The notes beneath the pieces are model-generated. The model worked only from the letters and a program-made list of their open reading frames with translations. It made no database searches and was not told where the DNA came from. From Hirsutella rhossiliensis (lineage: Eukaryota > Ascomycota > Sordariomycetes > Hypocreales > Ophiocordycipitaceae), in contig NW_025408672.1 of the NCBI RefSeq assembly GCF_020360975.1, positions 2,542,001 through 2,606,000 on the forward strand: a DNA stretch of 64,000 nucleotides, in the 5' to 3' direction. This document shows, piece after piece, positions 32,426-44,608 of this stretch (position 1 is its first letter; every line of letters begins with the position of its first letter). The translations under genes were made by a program, and so were the position numbers.

Positions 32426-33924
32426 CTAGCCCATGCCGCGATCCATCATGGGCGCCTGCTGCGGTCCGCTGTTGGCACTGTTTCTCTTCTTCTCCTTCTT
32501 AGCCCACCGCAGCCCGCACGCGTTGCAGAGCGTCTTGGGGCCGCTCGGCCCCTTTCTCCATTCGGGAGAGTCCAAAGTGCCTGCCATTGCGCGTTAGTCA
32601 GCATCCCTTGCCCGTGTCAAGCCGTCGAGGCAAACCTACCGCAGTCTGTGCACACGTATTCCTCCGTAGTCTTGAGCTTCTTCTTCTTCTCTCCCGGTCG
32701 CGAGTCTCGGTCCATCGGTATCGCAATGCCCGCATCACCCCTGATGAGCGTCGGGCTTGCGTTGCCCGTCGTGATGCCCCGGCTGCGCTCTCCCTCCTGG
32801 TATCGCAGGCCCGTCAGCATCTCAATCGTGTCTGCGTGTGACGCCCCCTCATAGCGGGCCATCTTGTCTCGTAGCGAGTCCGGCCGGCTACCGGCCACGG
32901 CTCCTTCCAGATTCTCCCTTGTTAGCGCAATGTCGACGGCGCTGCGATCGGGTTGGCTAGCGCCCACGCCGCGGAAGAGCGGTGTCGATGACGATGTGAC
33001 CGTGATTTCCGAGGGGGTCACGTCAGACCGACCCTCCTGGCTCTGCATCCACTGCCTCTGAGCCTCGTCGGCGTCGGCCTCCTCCTCCCTCCGCAGCTCT
33101 GCGATGCGCCGCCGTAACCGCTCGTTTTCCATCTTGTGCTCCAGGAACGAGTCCAGCAGGCCGGCGTTGCGCGTCGGGTACGGCCGGGCCATCATGAAGA
33201 CAGCCTGGCAAAAGGGTGACTGGTTGTTTGGATTCGGCGCAAACTTGGCGGCGGCAATATGGGCGTGACCAACGGCCTCGAACATGGCGTATGACCCGTC
33301 CTTTTTCTTGAAGCGGTAAAACATGCGCAGCGGGTTTCCCGACGCTATGGACTCGTTGAGCTCCGAGACGAAGACACCGCGGTCGTCGGTGTGGATGAGG
33401 TCCTTGAGGAAGACATCGAGAATCTCCTCGCCAGTATAGCCGGCGACGCTGAGGACGCTAGGGGATGCATACTTGATGCGGCCATTTGCATCGAGAATGT
33501 GCAGAAAATCCTTGAGCTCCTCCACCACCTTGGCGGGCCAGTTTCTTCGCTTGGTGAACTCGGTCAGGGTGCTGCCGTTGGACAGGCTCATCTGGGCTAA
33601 GGCGCCGGGCGGCACGGGACCGGCGCCGGGCACGTTGTTGGCAGCCGTGTTGAACTGATTCTCGGCATGAGCAATGGACTCGTCGGTGATGGCGCTGTTG
33701 CTAACGAGGGCGCTGTCGTTGGCTGAGTCGGGGGGGTTGGAGTTGACGGCGGCGACGGCCATGGCGCTCTCATTGGCCGAGTCCATACTCATGGGCAGGT
33801 CGTCGAACGAGTTGAGCAGCGTGTTGTTGAAGAGGGCCATGACATCGCCGCTGTCCTGGCCGGCCATGTCCAGGTCGGAGAAGCCAAAGAAGCTGCCCTG
33901 AGGCGGAGGTTGCCTGTAGGACAT
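32426..33924 (-). CDS. wc-2: White collar-2, PAS/GATA blue-light and clock transcription factor
   Basis: The predicted protein has 479 residues from exons 33924-32640 and 32580-32426; the 59-nt intron (GTAGGT..CAG) lies inside the zinc finger after CTDCG. It has one PAS domain (about 138-248: [30 protein letters not shown]..) and one C-terminal GATA zinc finger, Cys425-X2-Cys428-X18-Cys447-X2-Cys450 ([15 protein letters not shown]). Those, with the order and spacing, identify WC-2, the partner of the photoreceptor WC-1 in the white collar complex that activates light-responsive and clock genes in the nucleus. A predicted helix rich in Glu/Arg ([25 protein letters not shown]) lies between them. 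Length fits the family (the Neurospora protein is about 530). WC-1 is not in this window. Confidence 0.95.
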
Positions 33925-36900
33925 GATGGAGGTGCTTTCATAAGGTAGGGCACCCAGTCAAAGGCGATATAAGAATTGCATTAGGTGAAGGTTTATAGCC
34001 CGACGGGACGAGGCGGGCGAGGGCCAGTGGCAGCTCTGAGCATAGAGAGGGAGTGGCCCGCTGAGACGTGCGCAGCGCAGGCAACACACGGCGCAGCGCA
34101 GCGATGGGCAAAAGGCCGCCTGAGGGTCTCGGTCGTAACGGCGGACGGGCGGCGAGCAGAGAAGAAGGAGGTTTGCAAGAGCGAGGGCCTGGAAGGAGTG
34201 TGTGTGTTGTGTGTAAAGGATGATGGATATTTTAGTTGGAAAGAAAGATCAGCGGCCGCAGCACCAGCCGAGCAGGAGCAGGAGCACAAGATGGCGGGAT
34301 GGAAATGAGAGGCAGGCTGTACTTGCCAACTCACTGATACTTTCTTCGCTTTCTCTACGGAGTACCTCCCACTGTAGCAGGCACCTGCGGTCATGGGGGC
34401 GCGAGCTACTTGGGGCTGGCGGGCGAGCTGGCGCGCACGCATGTACCTGCAGTAGGAGCGAGCTGTCGCCACCCGCGGATACAAGACGCTTATTGGATGT
34501 AGGGGGTACATGCGGTACTTGCCTGTACCGTACTATAAGCTTGATGTCGGAGTGAGGCAAGTCTTGGGCAGGCACCGGCCTGCATGAGGCCCGCCAGGTC
34601 GGCATATACATACATATACATACATGGGCACGTCCGTCGCGAGGAGGCCCATGTACAGTCAGTTTCCATGTGCGGGCATGCAGGCCCCGCCTGGCGCACG
34701 GCGACTGCTACCGTACCGGCCAGGGTCGGACCAAAAGCTCCTTTGGTGGCAAAGACACCCGGCTACAAGGATAGCGAGAGACCCGCTGTCGCTTTTAGTG
34801 GCCCGTCTACTTGCATAAGTACCTGAATGCAAGTCACAGATGCTTTGTTGCTCTAGGAGGACGAGAGAGGAAGTATGACGAGATGGCCAAGCAGTGTCCA
34901 AGGCGGTGGGACCACGCCGTCTCTGCCCCCGTCAGGTATATTTCGACATGCCTACCTACACCTTACCTAAGGTAGCAGCTCGGAGGCAGCACACTTTACA
35001 TTGGCGGTCCCGTGGAATTAGGTCCAAGATAAGGTGCAGGTACAAACTATGCTGGAATGACGGGCCAGGCCATCTCCAAGTCTCCCGCAGCATAGGTACG
35101 TATATGCATATACAAGTCCAGGGACCTTACAGATGGTGTCTGAGACGTCAAAGCCATTGTTGACGAGTTGCCTGTTCCCTCCTGTACAGCATCATCTGTA
35201 CCTACTAGGGGAGGACGACGTGACCAATCCAATGCAATGTCTGTCGCCGCCACAAGAAGCCCCCCTCCTCTCTCTCGCTGGCCGAGACAAGGGAAAACGA
35301 GGTGGCAAATGCAACAGACGCCGGGCGTTTCGGCAACCCGTCCAGCATGGACAGGACTTGGCTAACTGAATTCAATTGACCTACTCCGCAGCGTGTCCAG
35401 AGCAACAATCCCAAGTTTGGCCATGTCGCCGCAACATGGGAAAAGTGAAATGTCCATGTTGACCCTCACCTCTGCGTGCTAGGTCTTGCTCGTGTATCCT
35501 GTACTTGTCCTCGCCGGACCTCGCAGGCCAAACCTGGTGGGAAATGACTGTGTGCCCGGCGACGGGGGGAGTCAACCCCGCCTGCCGCCGCCTTGCTGCA
35601 ACCCCCCAGCGTCGCCTCCTCGCCTCACTTCGCCTTATTGCATAAACCAGCATGCATGCGCTTAAGAATAGACTGCCAGCTTGTAGCTGATGGCTTATGT
35701 ACAAGCCGGTCAGATGGGCTCCGTGCGGCGAGGATCTTAGAGACAGGCGCCAACGCCATCTCCTCCGAGTACTGCCTAGAGCAGTGCATGTGCTCCATTC
35801 CAGACATTATCCTCGACTTGCCTGGCCGGGGAAAAAACACATGGGACCTCGCAGGTTCTCTCTGTACTGCCGCTTGGCACGGCTCTTAGTCATATATATC
35901 GCAGCGGTTAGTGCCTCCTCTGGCGGGGTAGTGAGCGCCCGTCGAAGACCCTGGCAAGGGTAGCTTGTTATTTTTTCTTGTCTCGTTTCACTGCGGTCCC
36001 TTGCCAAGCAATACCCTGGAATTTGTCAGTAAGGAATTCAGATACGTATACGGAGTAGGAGTAACAGGGGCCAGCCGAGCATCAAGTACGGCGTATTCGT
36101 ACAGGCCTTGCTTGGCCTTGCCCAAGCCAATCCTTTTAGCGAACCTTTGCTATTTAACCTTGCCAACATAGACCAGCAGCATCTGCACGCTTTAGCGGTC
36201 GGCACCTGGCATCTGGCATGCGGCCATGCTAGGTGTCGAGATGGGCCAAGCAGCATATCCGCCAACAAGTATCCGTTAAGCGAGCTTACATACTACAGAC
36301 GAGCATGGTCTGCTCAACGTTGCATCCAACTCCCCCTCCTCGCGCACTTGTTCAATTAATTATACCAATTCCATATGAGTATTGCTATTCGGCCAAGTGG
36401 AAATCTCTATTCGGCCAAGAGTCTCATAAAATCCCCTCTTTTAATTGGCTACAATGCGCCTTAGTCATTAAAGAGAAATCTTAAGTATCTTAAAGTACTC
36501 GTCTTGTACGTCGCGCGCTCACCTCGCGCGGGGGTAAACCCCCACAGTAGGGCCCCTCCCCAAGGGGGACCCCTCCCCTACTGGCTCGGGCGCCCGAGTA
36601 CGCTACTTCGTAGTTAGAGCTATCTAGGATTTTTTAAGGATTTTTCGCTAAAAGGAATAGCAAAAGGATGGTACTAATGCGGGACATAAAGGTACCCCGC
36701 CTTTTAGCTAGTGTTGGCCGAATAGAGATTTCTACTTGGCCGAATAGTAAAACTCTTCCATATATGTCGTCTGGCTGGATGGCGTTGGCAGGGGCGGCCA
36801 TTTGTGCCGCGTAAGCCGAGTCTTAAGAGCTGCCAATGCCAGAGGCAAATTCGGCATTCGCATTAGACCGACGTGCATGCTTTTCTGCGTTTGGTTTGAT

Positions 36901-37272
36901 TAGACAATTCAAGGAGGAGAGACGAGTGCAGAGGTCCAAATCTGTCCGGTGCAAAGAAGCCGATTCACAGGGAGCACTCTCTCACCCTTAAGGAACGCAC
37001 ATGACGTTGCGGGAGCTAATATAGTTTGCAATGACATCCCAAGGAAGACGGCGATGAAAAGGCTAAGTACGTACCTGTACGTACCTCCCTCTGGGCGGGT
37101 AACGAACGACCAGGGCACGTGAGCACGGGTTAAGTTAGTAACGCGTGCGCCACGCGTCTCTCGCCAATGTCTTCGATGATGAGATGTTAGGATCCTTGAG
37201 GGAGAGCCCTTGTCCTACACCCAGCCTCGACGGGTCGCTCATCCCGGCTCGCCTACAGATGCCACGCCCGCC
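33925..37272. other. Intergenic between wc-2 and RAD50, contains a MITE
   Basis: A 3.3-kb divergent intergenic region with no supported gene. It has a TACATA-repeat at 34598-34625, several AGGTACC/TACCTA-type motifs (34500-35170) and a small inverted-repeat element at 36388-36744. The wc-2 and RAD50 promoters presumably lie at its two ends. Confidence 0.45.
36388..36744. mobile_element. Small non-autonomous DNA element (MITE-like)
   Basis: A 357-bp segment ends in near-perfect inverted repeats of about 32 bp (TTCGGCCAAGT and on; one mismatch) at 36388-36418 and 36714-36744 and is bordered by TA on both sides (36386-36387, 36745-36746). Each terminal repeat itself carries TATTCGGCCAA twice, 21 bp apart. 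The interior has no ORF; it includes a GC-rich patch with its own inverted repeats (GGGGTAAACCCCC, CCCCTCCCCAAGGGGGACCC, CTCGGGCGCCCGAG) and an AT-rich flank. The TA borders suggest mobilisation by a Tc1/mariner or pogo-type transposase. Confidence 0.8.
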
Positions 37273-40200
37273 ATGTCACGAATCGACAAGCTGTCCATTT
37301 CCGGCGTGCGGTCCTTTAGCCCCGCCGTCCGCGAGGCCATCCAATTCAACACCCCCTTGACCCTCATCGTCGGCTACAATGGCTCCGGCAAGACAACCAT
37401 CATCGAATGCCTCAAATATGCCACCGCCGGCGAGCTCCCTCCCAACAGCAAGGGTGGCGCTTTCATCCATGACCCCAAGGTAGCCTCATCTCTCTGGCCC
37501 CGTACGTCCGAGCTCCAGTTAACAGGGTCGGCAGCTCTGCGGAGAGAAAGAGGTCATGGCTCAAGTCAAGCTGCAGTTCCGCTCCATCAACAATCGTCAA
37601 CATGTTGCCACCAGGAGCCTGCAGCTCACCGTCAAGAAGACGACCCGTTCGCAAAAGACCCTCGACTGCTCACTCGTCGTCGTCAACAACGGCGAGCGCA
37701 CCACCACCTCCACGCGACAGGCGCAGCTCGACGAAATGATACCCGAGCGCCTCGGCGTATCCCGGGCCATTCTCGACGCCGTCATCTTCTGCCACCAAGA
37801 CGAGTCCCTGTGGCCCCTCAGCGAGCCCGCCGCGCTGAAGAAGCGATTCGACGAAATCTTCGAGGCACTCAAGTACACGAAGGCCATTGACAACCTTAAG
37901 GTTCTCCGCAAGAAGCAGGTCGAACAGCTTGGCAAGCTGCAAAACGACGAGGCGCACAACAAGACAAACAAGGATCGCGGCGAGCGAGCCGAGAAGCGCA
38001 TGACTCTCCTTCAGGGTGAAATCGAGGAGGCCCGTGACAAGTGCGAGGCTCTGTCCACCGACATGCAAGAGACGCAGGACAAGATCAAGGGAAAGCACCA
38101 ACGGGCAAACAGCTTCCTACAGATTGTGCAAAACCTCGGCAACAAGCGGGAGCAGCTCGAATATCGGCAAGACGCCGTCGATGAGCTGAGGCAGACGATC
38201 GATGAGCTCCACGAGGACGACGCTTCTCTTGAACACTCCCTCGCTCAATATGAGCAAAGCATGGAGCGGTTTTGCGAGGAATCCGAGCTCAACAAAACCC
38301 AGTACAACGACCTGCAGCGAGAACTGGCAGGCTCGCGCAAGAATCTGGCAGCCAAGCTATCTGAGCAGGGAAAGCATCAGTCGGACAAGGACAACTACGA
38401 ACGACAGCTCAAGTCGCGATTGGAAATGATTCAAGAGGCTGCCCGCTCTCACTCCTTCAGGGGGTACGACGGAGAGCTGGCTGACCATCATGTCAAGTCA
38501 TTCAACGACAAGATCCAGAAACTTCTCGACGAAAAGAAGCGCGACCTCGAGCGCCTACAAAAGGAAAACTCGGTCGAGCTTGACCAAGCCACCGCCATCA
38601 TCACAGAACTCGAGGGACGCAAAGCGGCCAGGACGCAAGACCGCGTTTCTGCGAAGCAGCGGATCGTGGTCATCGACAAGCGCACCAGCGTGCTGAAGAA
38701 CGATGCAAGCTGGATCGACTTCGACGAAGGTGCCAAGGCTATCCTCGATAGCCAGCTGGAGGAAATCGATGGGAGGTTTCAACGAGCGCAGCAAGACTTT
38801 GAAAAGTCGGACTGGGATCGACAGCTATCTGATGAGAATGACAAGCTGTCGCAACTAGAAAAGGAGAACGAGAAACTTGGTCGCGAGCTTGTTGATTGCA
38901 CCCGCCGGGCATCTGAGCGCGCTCAGCTCGACTTCCGGAAGAAGGAGCTCGGCGACCGCAAGCGCAAGCTGGAAACGCTCACCACTACCTGGAGGTCTAA
39001 GCTGGCCACCATCGTGGGTGAGGACTGGGAACCCGGCACACTGGAAGGCAAATTTCAGTCCGTCCTGACACAGCAAAACAAGACCCTCCAAGAGGCGCGC
39101 AAGAAACGAGACCAAGCACGAGAGAGACAGCAAAAGGTGGAGTTCAGACTAAGAAATGCCAAGGAGACTCAGGAGACCAAGTCGCAGGATGCCGCAAAAT
39201 GCAAACAAACAGTTCTGTCGGCACTTCGACGTGTTCGAGACAACGCTGTCATTGAGGACTACAAGGAAGAGGTTGAGTCTGTGGAGCTGCAGGTTGAGGA
39301 GCTCAAGAACGAGCTCAGCTTGTTCGATGCCCTCGTCGAGTACTACACCAAGTGCAAGCGCATGTTGGAGTCGAAGAAGAAATGCCTGTTGTGTGAAAGG
39401 CATTTTGATGACGGCCACAACGCGAGCGCGGAGCGTCTGAGCAACAAGATTCAAAAACAGCTCGATCCCAAGGGCAGAATCGACTCTGAAAAGGACCTGA
39501 AGGATATCGCGGCTAGTCTGGAGTCCCTGCGAGCCGTCCGGCCGTCTTTCGATACTTATGAACGACTATCGAAAGAAGTGCCAGGGATTCGTGACGAGTG
39601 CAAGACTGTTCAAGGCGAGTTGGACGTGCTGGAGCGACAGCTAGAGGCACTCGAGTCCCAAGTATCGGAGGAGGAGGAGAAATTCCGGGACGTAGAAGGG
39701 CTGTCCAAGACTGTCATGAACATTTCGCAAACCATCAAGGACATCGGAGACTCTGAGAGTCAAGTGGAGCGCATCATGTCTCAACAACTGTCCGGGGGGT
39801 CCACTCGAGGCGCGGACGAGATCCATGAGCTTCAAGCGGACCTTGCCGAGCAGATGAGAGGTCTCAAGGGCCGGATCTCGAAGCTGGCCAACGACCGGCA
39901 GCGGATGAGAGATCAGATCAACTCTCTCGAGCTGGAGAGGAGCGAGCTGAACAACAAGATCAGCCGCGCTGCCGGACAGCTCGAAAAGAAGAAGTCGCTG
40001 CAAAACCAGATTCAGTCCCTGAAAGAGGACCATAACCATCAACGGGAAATCATGCAGCGGGCGGACGAGGAACTGGAGACGCTGGAGCCGAGCATCTCGG
40101 AGGCTCGCTCGGCCCGCGACGAGACCCTCGGACGCGGGCGTGCCAAGGAGCAGGCCATTGTGGACGAGAGAGACGCCATTGCGAACTCGGTCAGCGAAAT

Positions 40201-41251
40201 CAAGATGCTCGACAGTGACATCCAAGACTACGTCGACCGCGGCGGCCCGTCGAACTTGGCCTCGAACCAACGAGCCATAGCCGCGCTCGAGCAGTTGATT
40301 GGCAACACGGAGAAGGAGATTGCGCAGGTGACGGTGCGGGCGAACAAGCTCAAGCAAGACATTGACAATGGCGACCGCAAGAAGAAGAACATTGGTGACA
40401 ACCTCAACTACCGCAAGCATCTCCGCACGCTGGACGTGCTGCGCAAGGAAATCGCGGAGCTCGAGGACCGTAACGCGCACGACGATTACGAGCGGCTCCA
40501 GAGTGAGGCACGGATGCTGGAGAACCAGTCGAACCGGCTGCTGGCGGAGCGAGGGTCCGTCATGGGCACCATGAAGACCAAGGACGAGGAGCTGGGGCGC
40601 CTGCTGCAGGAGTGGGAGATGGACTACAAGGACGCCAAGCAAAAGTTCCGCGAGTCGCACATTCGCGTCGAGACGACAAAGGCGGCGATTGAGGACCTGG
40701 CGCAGTGCGGGGCGGCCGTGGACAAGGCGGTGATGCAGTTCCACGCCGTGAAGATGGCCGAGGTGAACCGCATCGCGGGCGAGCTGTGGCAGAGCACGTA
40801 CCAGGGGACCGATATTGACACGATCCTGATCCGGTCCGACAACGAGTCGAGCACGGGCAAGCGCAACTACAACTACCGGCTGTGCATGGTCAAGCAGGAC
40901 ACGGAGATGGACATGCGCGGGCGCTGCTCGGCGGGGCAAAAGGTGCTGGCCAGCATCGTCATCCGGCTGGCGCTGGCCGAGTCGTTTGGCGTCAACTGCG
41001 GCCTCATCGCCCTCGACGAGCCGACGACCAACCTCGACCGCGACAACATCAAGAGCCTCGCCGAGAGCCTGCACGCCATCATCAAGGCGCGCCAGGCGCA
41101 GAGCAACTTTCAGCTCATTGTCATCACCCACGACGAGGAGTTTCTGCGGCACATGCGCTGCAGCGACTTTTGCGACAGCTTCTTCCGCGTCAAGCGCGAC
41201 GAGAGGCAGAACAGCGTCATTATGCGCGAGAGCATCACCAAGATTTTTTGA
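37273..41251 (+). CDS. RAD50: DNA double-strand-break repair ATPase RAD50
   Basis: The predicted protein has 1307 residues from exons 37273-37479 and 37535-41251; the 55-nt intron (GTAGCC..CAG) restores [14 protein letters not shown]. This is the SMC-like ATPase of the MRE11-RAD50-NBS1 complex, which tethers and processes broken DNA ends and activates the checkpoint kinase Tel1 in the nucleus. Landmarks: Walker [10 protein letters not shown] (34-42), the [16 protein letters not shown] block, two long coiled coils, the zinc hook CLLC (about 686-689), the ABC signature CSAGQK (about 1200) and Walker [11 protein letters not shown] (about 1227). Length matches fungal RAD50 (about 1300). The whole second exon of 3.7 kb is intact. 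Translation from an ATG at 37273 gives the usual [15 protein letters not shown] start. Confidence 0.97.
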
Positions 41252-41682
41252 GCGACGGCCGGTGCATGGGCCGCTCGAGGTGCCGATTTGATGCTGTCGC
41301 GGCCGATTCGCTCGCGACCGGGCTGGCGTCAGTCAGCTAGCTATCCGGAGACGGCTGTTTTCACACGCCCGTCCAAAGTACAAAAAGACCCGGCCGAGCC
41401 GTCCCGCACTGGTTGCATCAGATCGTGATCGTGAATGTGTGTATGCATGCAGCACCCCCAGCAGGGCCGCCTCGAAAAGTGCTTCCCCGCGCTCCGTCTC
41501 TCCGCCGCCTGTCGCTCCAGCGTGATAAGTCGTACACGGCCCGCGCCCAAACGCCGCCCTGTGTTTACTTGTTTTCATCGCAAACAGCCATGGTATCGTA
41601 GTCCAACCTCCGTCCTCTCCCCCATGTCGCAGAGCAAGGAACATTATGAAGAGGGGATGCCGCTCGTAAGAAGCCCATCACG
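41252..41682. other. Convergent 3' region of RAD50 and PPP4R2
   Basis: The 431-bp gap between two gene ends; short ORFs only, nothing recognised. Confidence 0.45.
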
Positions 41683-43208
41683 TCATGTCTCCTCCATCGC
41701 GTCCGCCGCGTCGTCGACGTCGGCGGGAGCAGCGACAGCACCAGCGCCAGCCTCCCCGTCGCCGCACTCTGCCTCGGCCGCATCCGTCGCCTCGGCCGCC
41801 GCCGGCGAACCGCCCGTCTCCGCCTCGCCGTGTGCGCCGTCGCTCTCCTTGGCCTTCTTAGGAGCCTCGGCCTCGAGCCCCTGGTCCGCCTCACGCTTCG
41901 CCCGCGAGCCCCCGGCGCCCACGACCGCGTCAGCCTCCGGCCCGGCGTCTTGGCCAGCGACGTCCTCGCCATCCGCAGGGGCCGGCGCCGGGTGCGGGAC
42001 CTCGTCATGTCTCCTGCCCACTGCGGCCTCGACGTCGATGTCCTGCATCTGCACCCCGTCTTCGCTAAAGTAGCTCGTCGACACGCCCTGGAGCCCCGTG
42101 TCGTCGACGCCAATCTCCTCCGGGCCTCGGGCATGGGGCGTCTCGCTCTCCTCGTCGTTGCTGCCGCCCCCGCCGCTGCCGGAGCCGCCGCCTTCGTCGT
42201 CCATGCTGCGGTCCTCGTCGCCTGGCGCTTCCTGGCTGCGCGACAGCTGGCTGACGGGGACGACGCCGGCGCGCTGTTCCTGGCGGAGCAGCTCGCCCTG
42301 CGTGACGCCCCTCGCGTGGCCGGTCGAGGGCACGCCGTTGACGCTGACCGACACCGTCTCGATGCTGCCGACACCGTTGGGGCCCTCGATCGTCTCGGTG
42401 CCCTCGCTGTGGATCTGCGCCCCGGCGCCGTCCCCGTTGCTCTCGGGACTCCTCCTCGTCAGCCAGGGGATCGGGGTGAGCAGCGCCCCGCCGAGCGCCT
42501 CGTCCGACCCCAGCGACGCCGTCGTCGGGTTGCTCCACGTCACCGTCGCGGCCAGGTCCCTAGCCTCGTCGCCGCTGCCGCCGCCGCCGCCGCCGTTCAT
42601 GGCCGACATGTCTGGTACCGCCGGCGGGAGCGGGTACATGCCCGTGCCCGAGGTGACCTGAACAACGCGATCGACAGCGTGGAGATACGTCGCCAGCGCG
42701 CGGTAGTGGGCGCGGGGCTGGAGCACCAGCTCGGCGAGCCGTTGGATCGTGTGCGGCGCGTCGGCGGTAAACGTCTCGAGCTTGGCCTTGATGCCGCTCA
42801 GCTGGCCGGCGATTTGCCCGGGCAGCTCGTCCCGCTCCGGGGCCGCGGCTGTCTCGGCGGGCGCGTTCTCCTTGTTGGCCTCTTGCGACGAGTGCTCGAG
42901 GGGCGATGACGAGACGGGGGAGAGCAGGCGAGGCCGGGGAGCGGGAGGCGGGAGATTGGGTATCGGGAAGGCGCCATGGGCAATCTGGACAAGTTTTAGC
43001 AGCCGGTCTCTCAAGTTTTCCTCTCGGGACGCGCATACCTTGTCCAGCCGGGCGAGAATGTCGTTTCGCAAGCCCGGCCACGATTCCCTGGCGTGGCTCG
43101 TCAGCAGAGAAGAGTCGTTGCAGGGCGTCTGGAAAGGCGCACTCACGCTACGACTTGGTCGCCCGACGCAATCTTCCTCAGGGGCTCATTGTCGCTGTCA
43201 AGCTCCAT
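41683..43208 (-). CDS. PPP4R2-like regulatory subunit of protein phosphatase 4
   Basis: The predicted protein has 488 residues from exons 43208-43147 and 43087-41683. The 59-nt intron (GTGAGT..CCAG, GCTGACG branch site) joins GDQVVA to ESWPGLRNDILARLDKV. The first 200 residues match the fungal R2 family: ESWPGLRNDIL, AHGAFPIPNL, APHTIQRLAELVLQPRAHYRALATYLHAVDRVVQVTS, then YPLPPAVPDMSAMNG. PPP4R2 holds the phosphatase-4 catalytic subunit and directs it to sites of DNA damage and transcription. The rest is disordered and acidic (Gly/Ser/Glu/Ala-rich, ending in Ala/Asp repeats) and is very GC-rich, producing long antisense ORFs. A conserved NGVPSTG/ARGVTQGELLRQEQRAGVVPVSQL block lies near residue 275-310. 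The assignment rests on the N-terminal part. Confidence 0.85.
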
Positions 43209-43552
43209 CTTTGCGGTGCTTTTTCAGGGTGCCCGCGATGCGCTGCGGTGATGGCGCCGGGTCATCTTTGGCGTTTGCCAAGCTATGTATCAAAGGGGGT
43301 GACAGATCTACGCGATAAGTGCATACGCCATATGCCCAGGTGCCACAGTCAGCGCCAGGTCGACTCTTGAGCCTCGGCACTTCAGCCTCGGGCCAAACAG
43401 GTTCATCGCGATGCCACAGAAAACGCAGCACGTCGTTGAATCATGCTTATTAACATATGACTGCCAAGTCAACTTATCAGTATGCCTGCCCTTTCGCGGC
43501 GACGCTATCCCGACGCTGTCCTAGCTCATCCTGGCCGCTCCTGCGAGCCGTG
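43209..43552. other. Intergenic between PPP4R2 start and SPRY gene end
   Basis: The 344-bp stretch should hold the PPP4R2 promoter and the SPRY gene 3' end; both are on the minus strand. No other feature seen. Confidence 0.4.
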
Positions 43553-44608
43553 TCAATTCTTCCCATTCGCCACCTGCCGATACATCCACTTCTCCGGGTC
43601 CAAGATGACCTCGACGCTGACTCCATCAAAAGTCCCAATGGCACAGCTCAAATCATGGAACCCCTCGAGGCCCGCCACCGGCAAGTCGCCCTCTGCATCC
43701 GTCTCCTCGTGCAGATCCCACCCGCCGACGCGAACGCCGTTGTGCGTTAGGAATACGTCGACGTCTCTTTTGCCATACGTCGTCGGCGTCAGCGTCATGC
43801 CAATGCCATACGTGTCGCCGCGCCGGAATTCGGTCGTAAAGTCGTTGCCGCCCCAGCGATCGTTGACGAAGCGGTGTCCGTCATCGCCGTGCACGGCCAG
43901 GCTGCCTCGGTGCCAGCCCGGCATGCGAAAGGACGGGTAGGGCAGCGCGGTGAAGCCCAGGGCCACCGAGTTGTGCCGGCTGTCGGCCCGCAGCTTGACC
44001 TCGTAATAGACCGTCGTCGGCGTAGCGGCCTCTCTCTCGCACACGACGTAGAGGGGCGGGTAGCCGATGATGCAGCTGTCAGAGCTCCCATTGTTCGTCT
44101 TGACCTCCCAGTGGCCCTTGGCGAGCCAGTTCAAGCGGCCGTTGAAGCCAAAGGGCTCTATGAGCCGAATGTTGCGGGACCGCAGCGCAGACCGGCCCGC
44201 CTCGTCAAGGACCAGCGGCGTGGTGAGCGGGTACTGCCGACACCAGTTCTCGCCGGCCTCTGCCTCGGCTTCGGTGGCGTTTGTCGTGTGCGACCTGTCG
44301 TGGGCACTGAAAAACGGGGGAGGATCCGGGAATAGCGCCGTGTCCGGCACCGCCGTCCGCCAGTCGTGCATGGGCGGCGGAGGATCCCGCGGAGGCCCAG
44401 CCCAGTCGTAGGCGGGAGCCGGTCCTGCAGGTGGGGGCCGAGGAGCGGCATAGTCGACTTGCTGGTGGTGACCCCCCGGTGGTGGCCCAGCTGGTGGCTT
44501 CCATGCCTGTCCGTCTTTGACGTCACCTCCTTGTTGGTGCCATTGGTGAGACGGGCCCGGCGGCGGCGCGGCTTTGCCTTTGCCCTTGTCCCCTCTGCCG
44601 AGACACAT
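43553..44608 (-). CDS. SPRY-domain protein
   Basis: The single-exon gene encodes 351 residues from ATG 44608 (MCLGRGDKGKGKAAPPPGP). A Pro/Gly-rich N-terminal tail of about 110 residues (PPGGHHQQVDY, PPPPMHDWRTAVPDTALFPDPPPFFS) precedes a SPRY-type beta-sandwich (about 140-345). Its landmarks are ARSALRSRNIRLIEP, a glycine-rich GHWEVKTNNGSSDSCIIGYPPLYVV, a VYYEVKLRADSRHNSVALGFTALPYPSFRMPGW core, and DTYGIGMTL..DVFLTHNGVRVGGWDL. SPRY domains bind protein ligands; yeast relatives with this fold (Ssh4, Ear1) are sorting adaptors for ubiquitin ligases, but this protein lacks an obvious membrane segment, so its role is open. The frame continues 18 codons upstream of 44608 without an ATG, so a 5' exon cannot be fully excluded. 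Confidence 0.78.
   Translation of the reverse strand: MCLGRGDKGKGKAAPPPGPSHQWHQQGGDVKDGQAWKPPAGPPPGGHHQQVDYAAPRPPPAGPAPAYDWAGPPRDPPPPMHDWRTAVPDTALFPDPPPFFSAHDRSHTTNATEAEAEAGENWCRQYPLTTPLVLDEAGRSALRSRNIRLIEPFGFNGRLNWLAKGHWEVKTNNGSSDSCIIGYPPLYVVCEREAATPTTVYYEVKLRADSRHNSVALGFTALPYPSFRMPGWHRGSLAVHGDDGHRFVNDRWGGNDFTTEFRRGDTYGIGMTLTPTTYGKRDVDVFLTHNGVRVGGWDLHEETDAEGDLPVAGLEGFHDLSCAIGTFDGVSVEVILDPEKWMYRQVANGKN

Noticed and set aside
31841..32854. + strand ORF of 337 codons
   Set aside because: Runs through intergenic DNA and antisense across the WC-2 zinc finger exon; low complexity and no homologue recognised.
39641..41152. Minus-strand ORF of about 500 codons opposite RAD50
   Set aside because: Antisense shadow of the RAD50 coding frame, Leu/Val/Arg-rich, with no domain and no independent support.
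41830..42909. Long + strand ORF (359 codons) opposite the PPP4R2-like gene
   Set aside because: It is antisense to a GC-rich, low-complexity coding exon; its residues are Arg/Ala/Val/Leu-rich shadow translation with no domain.
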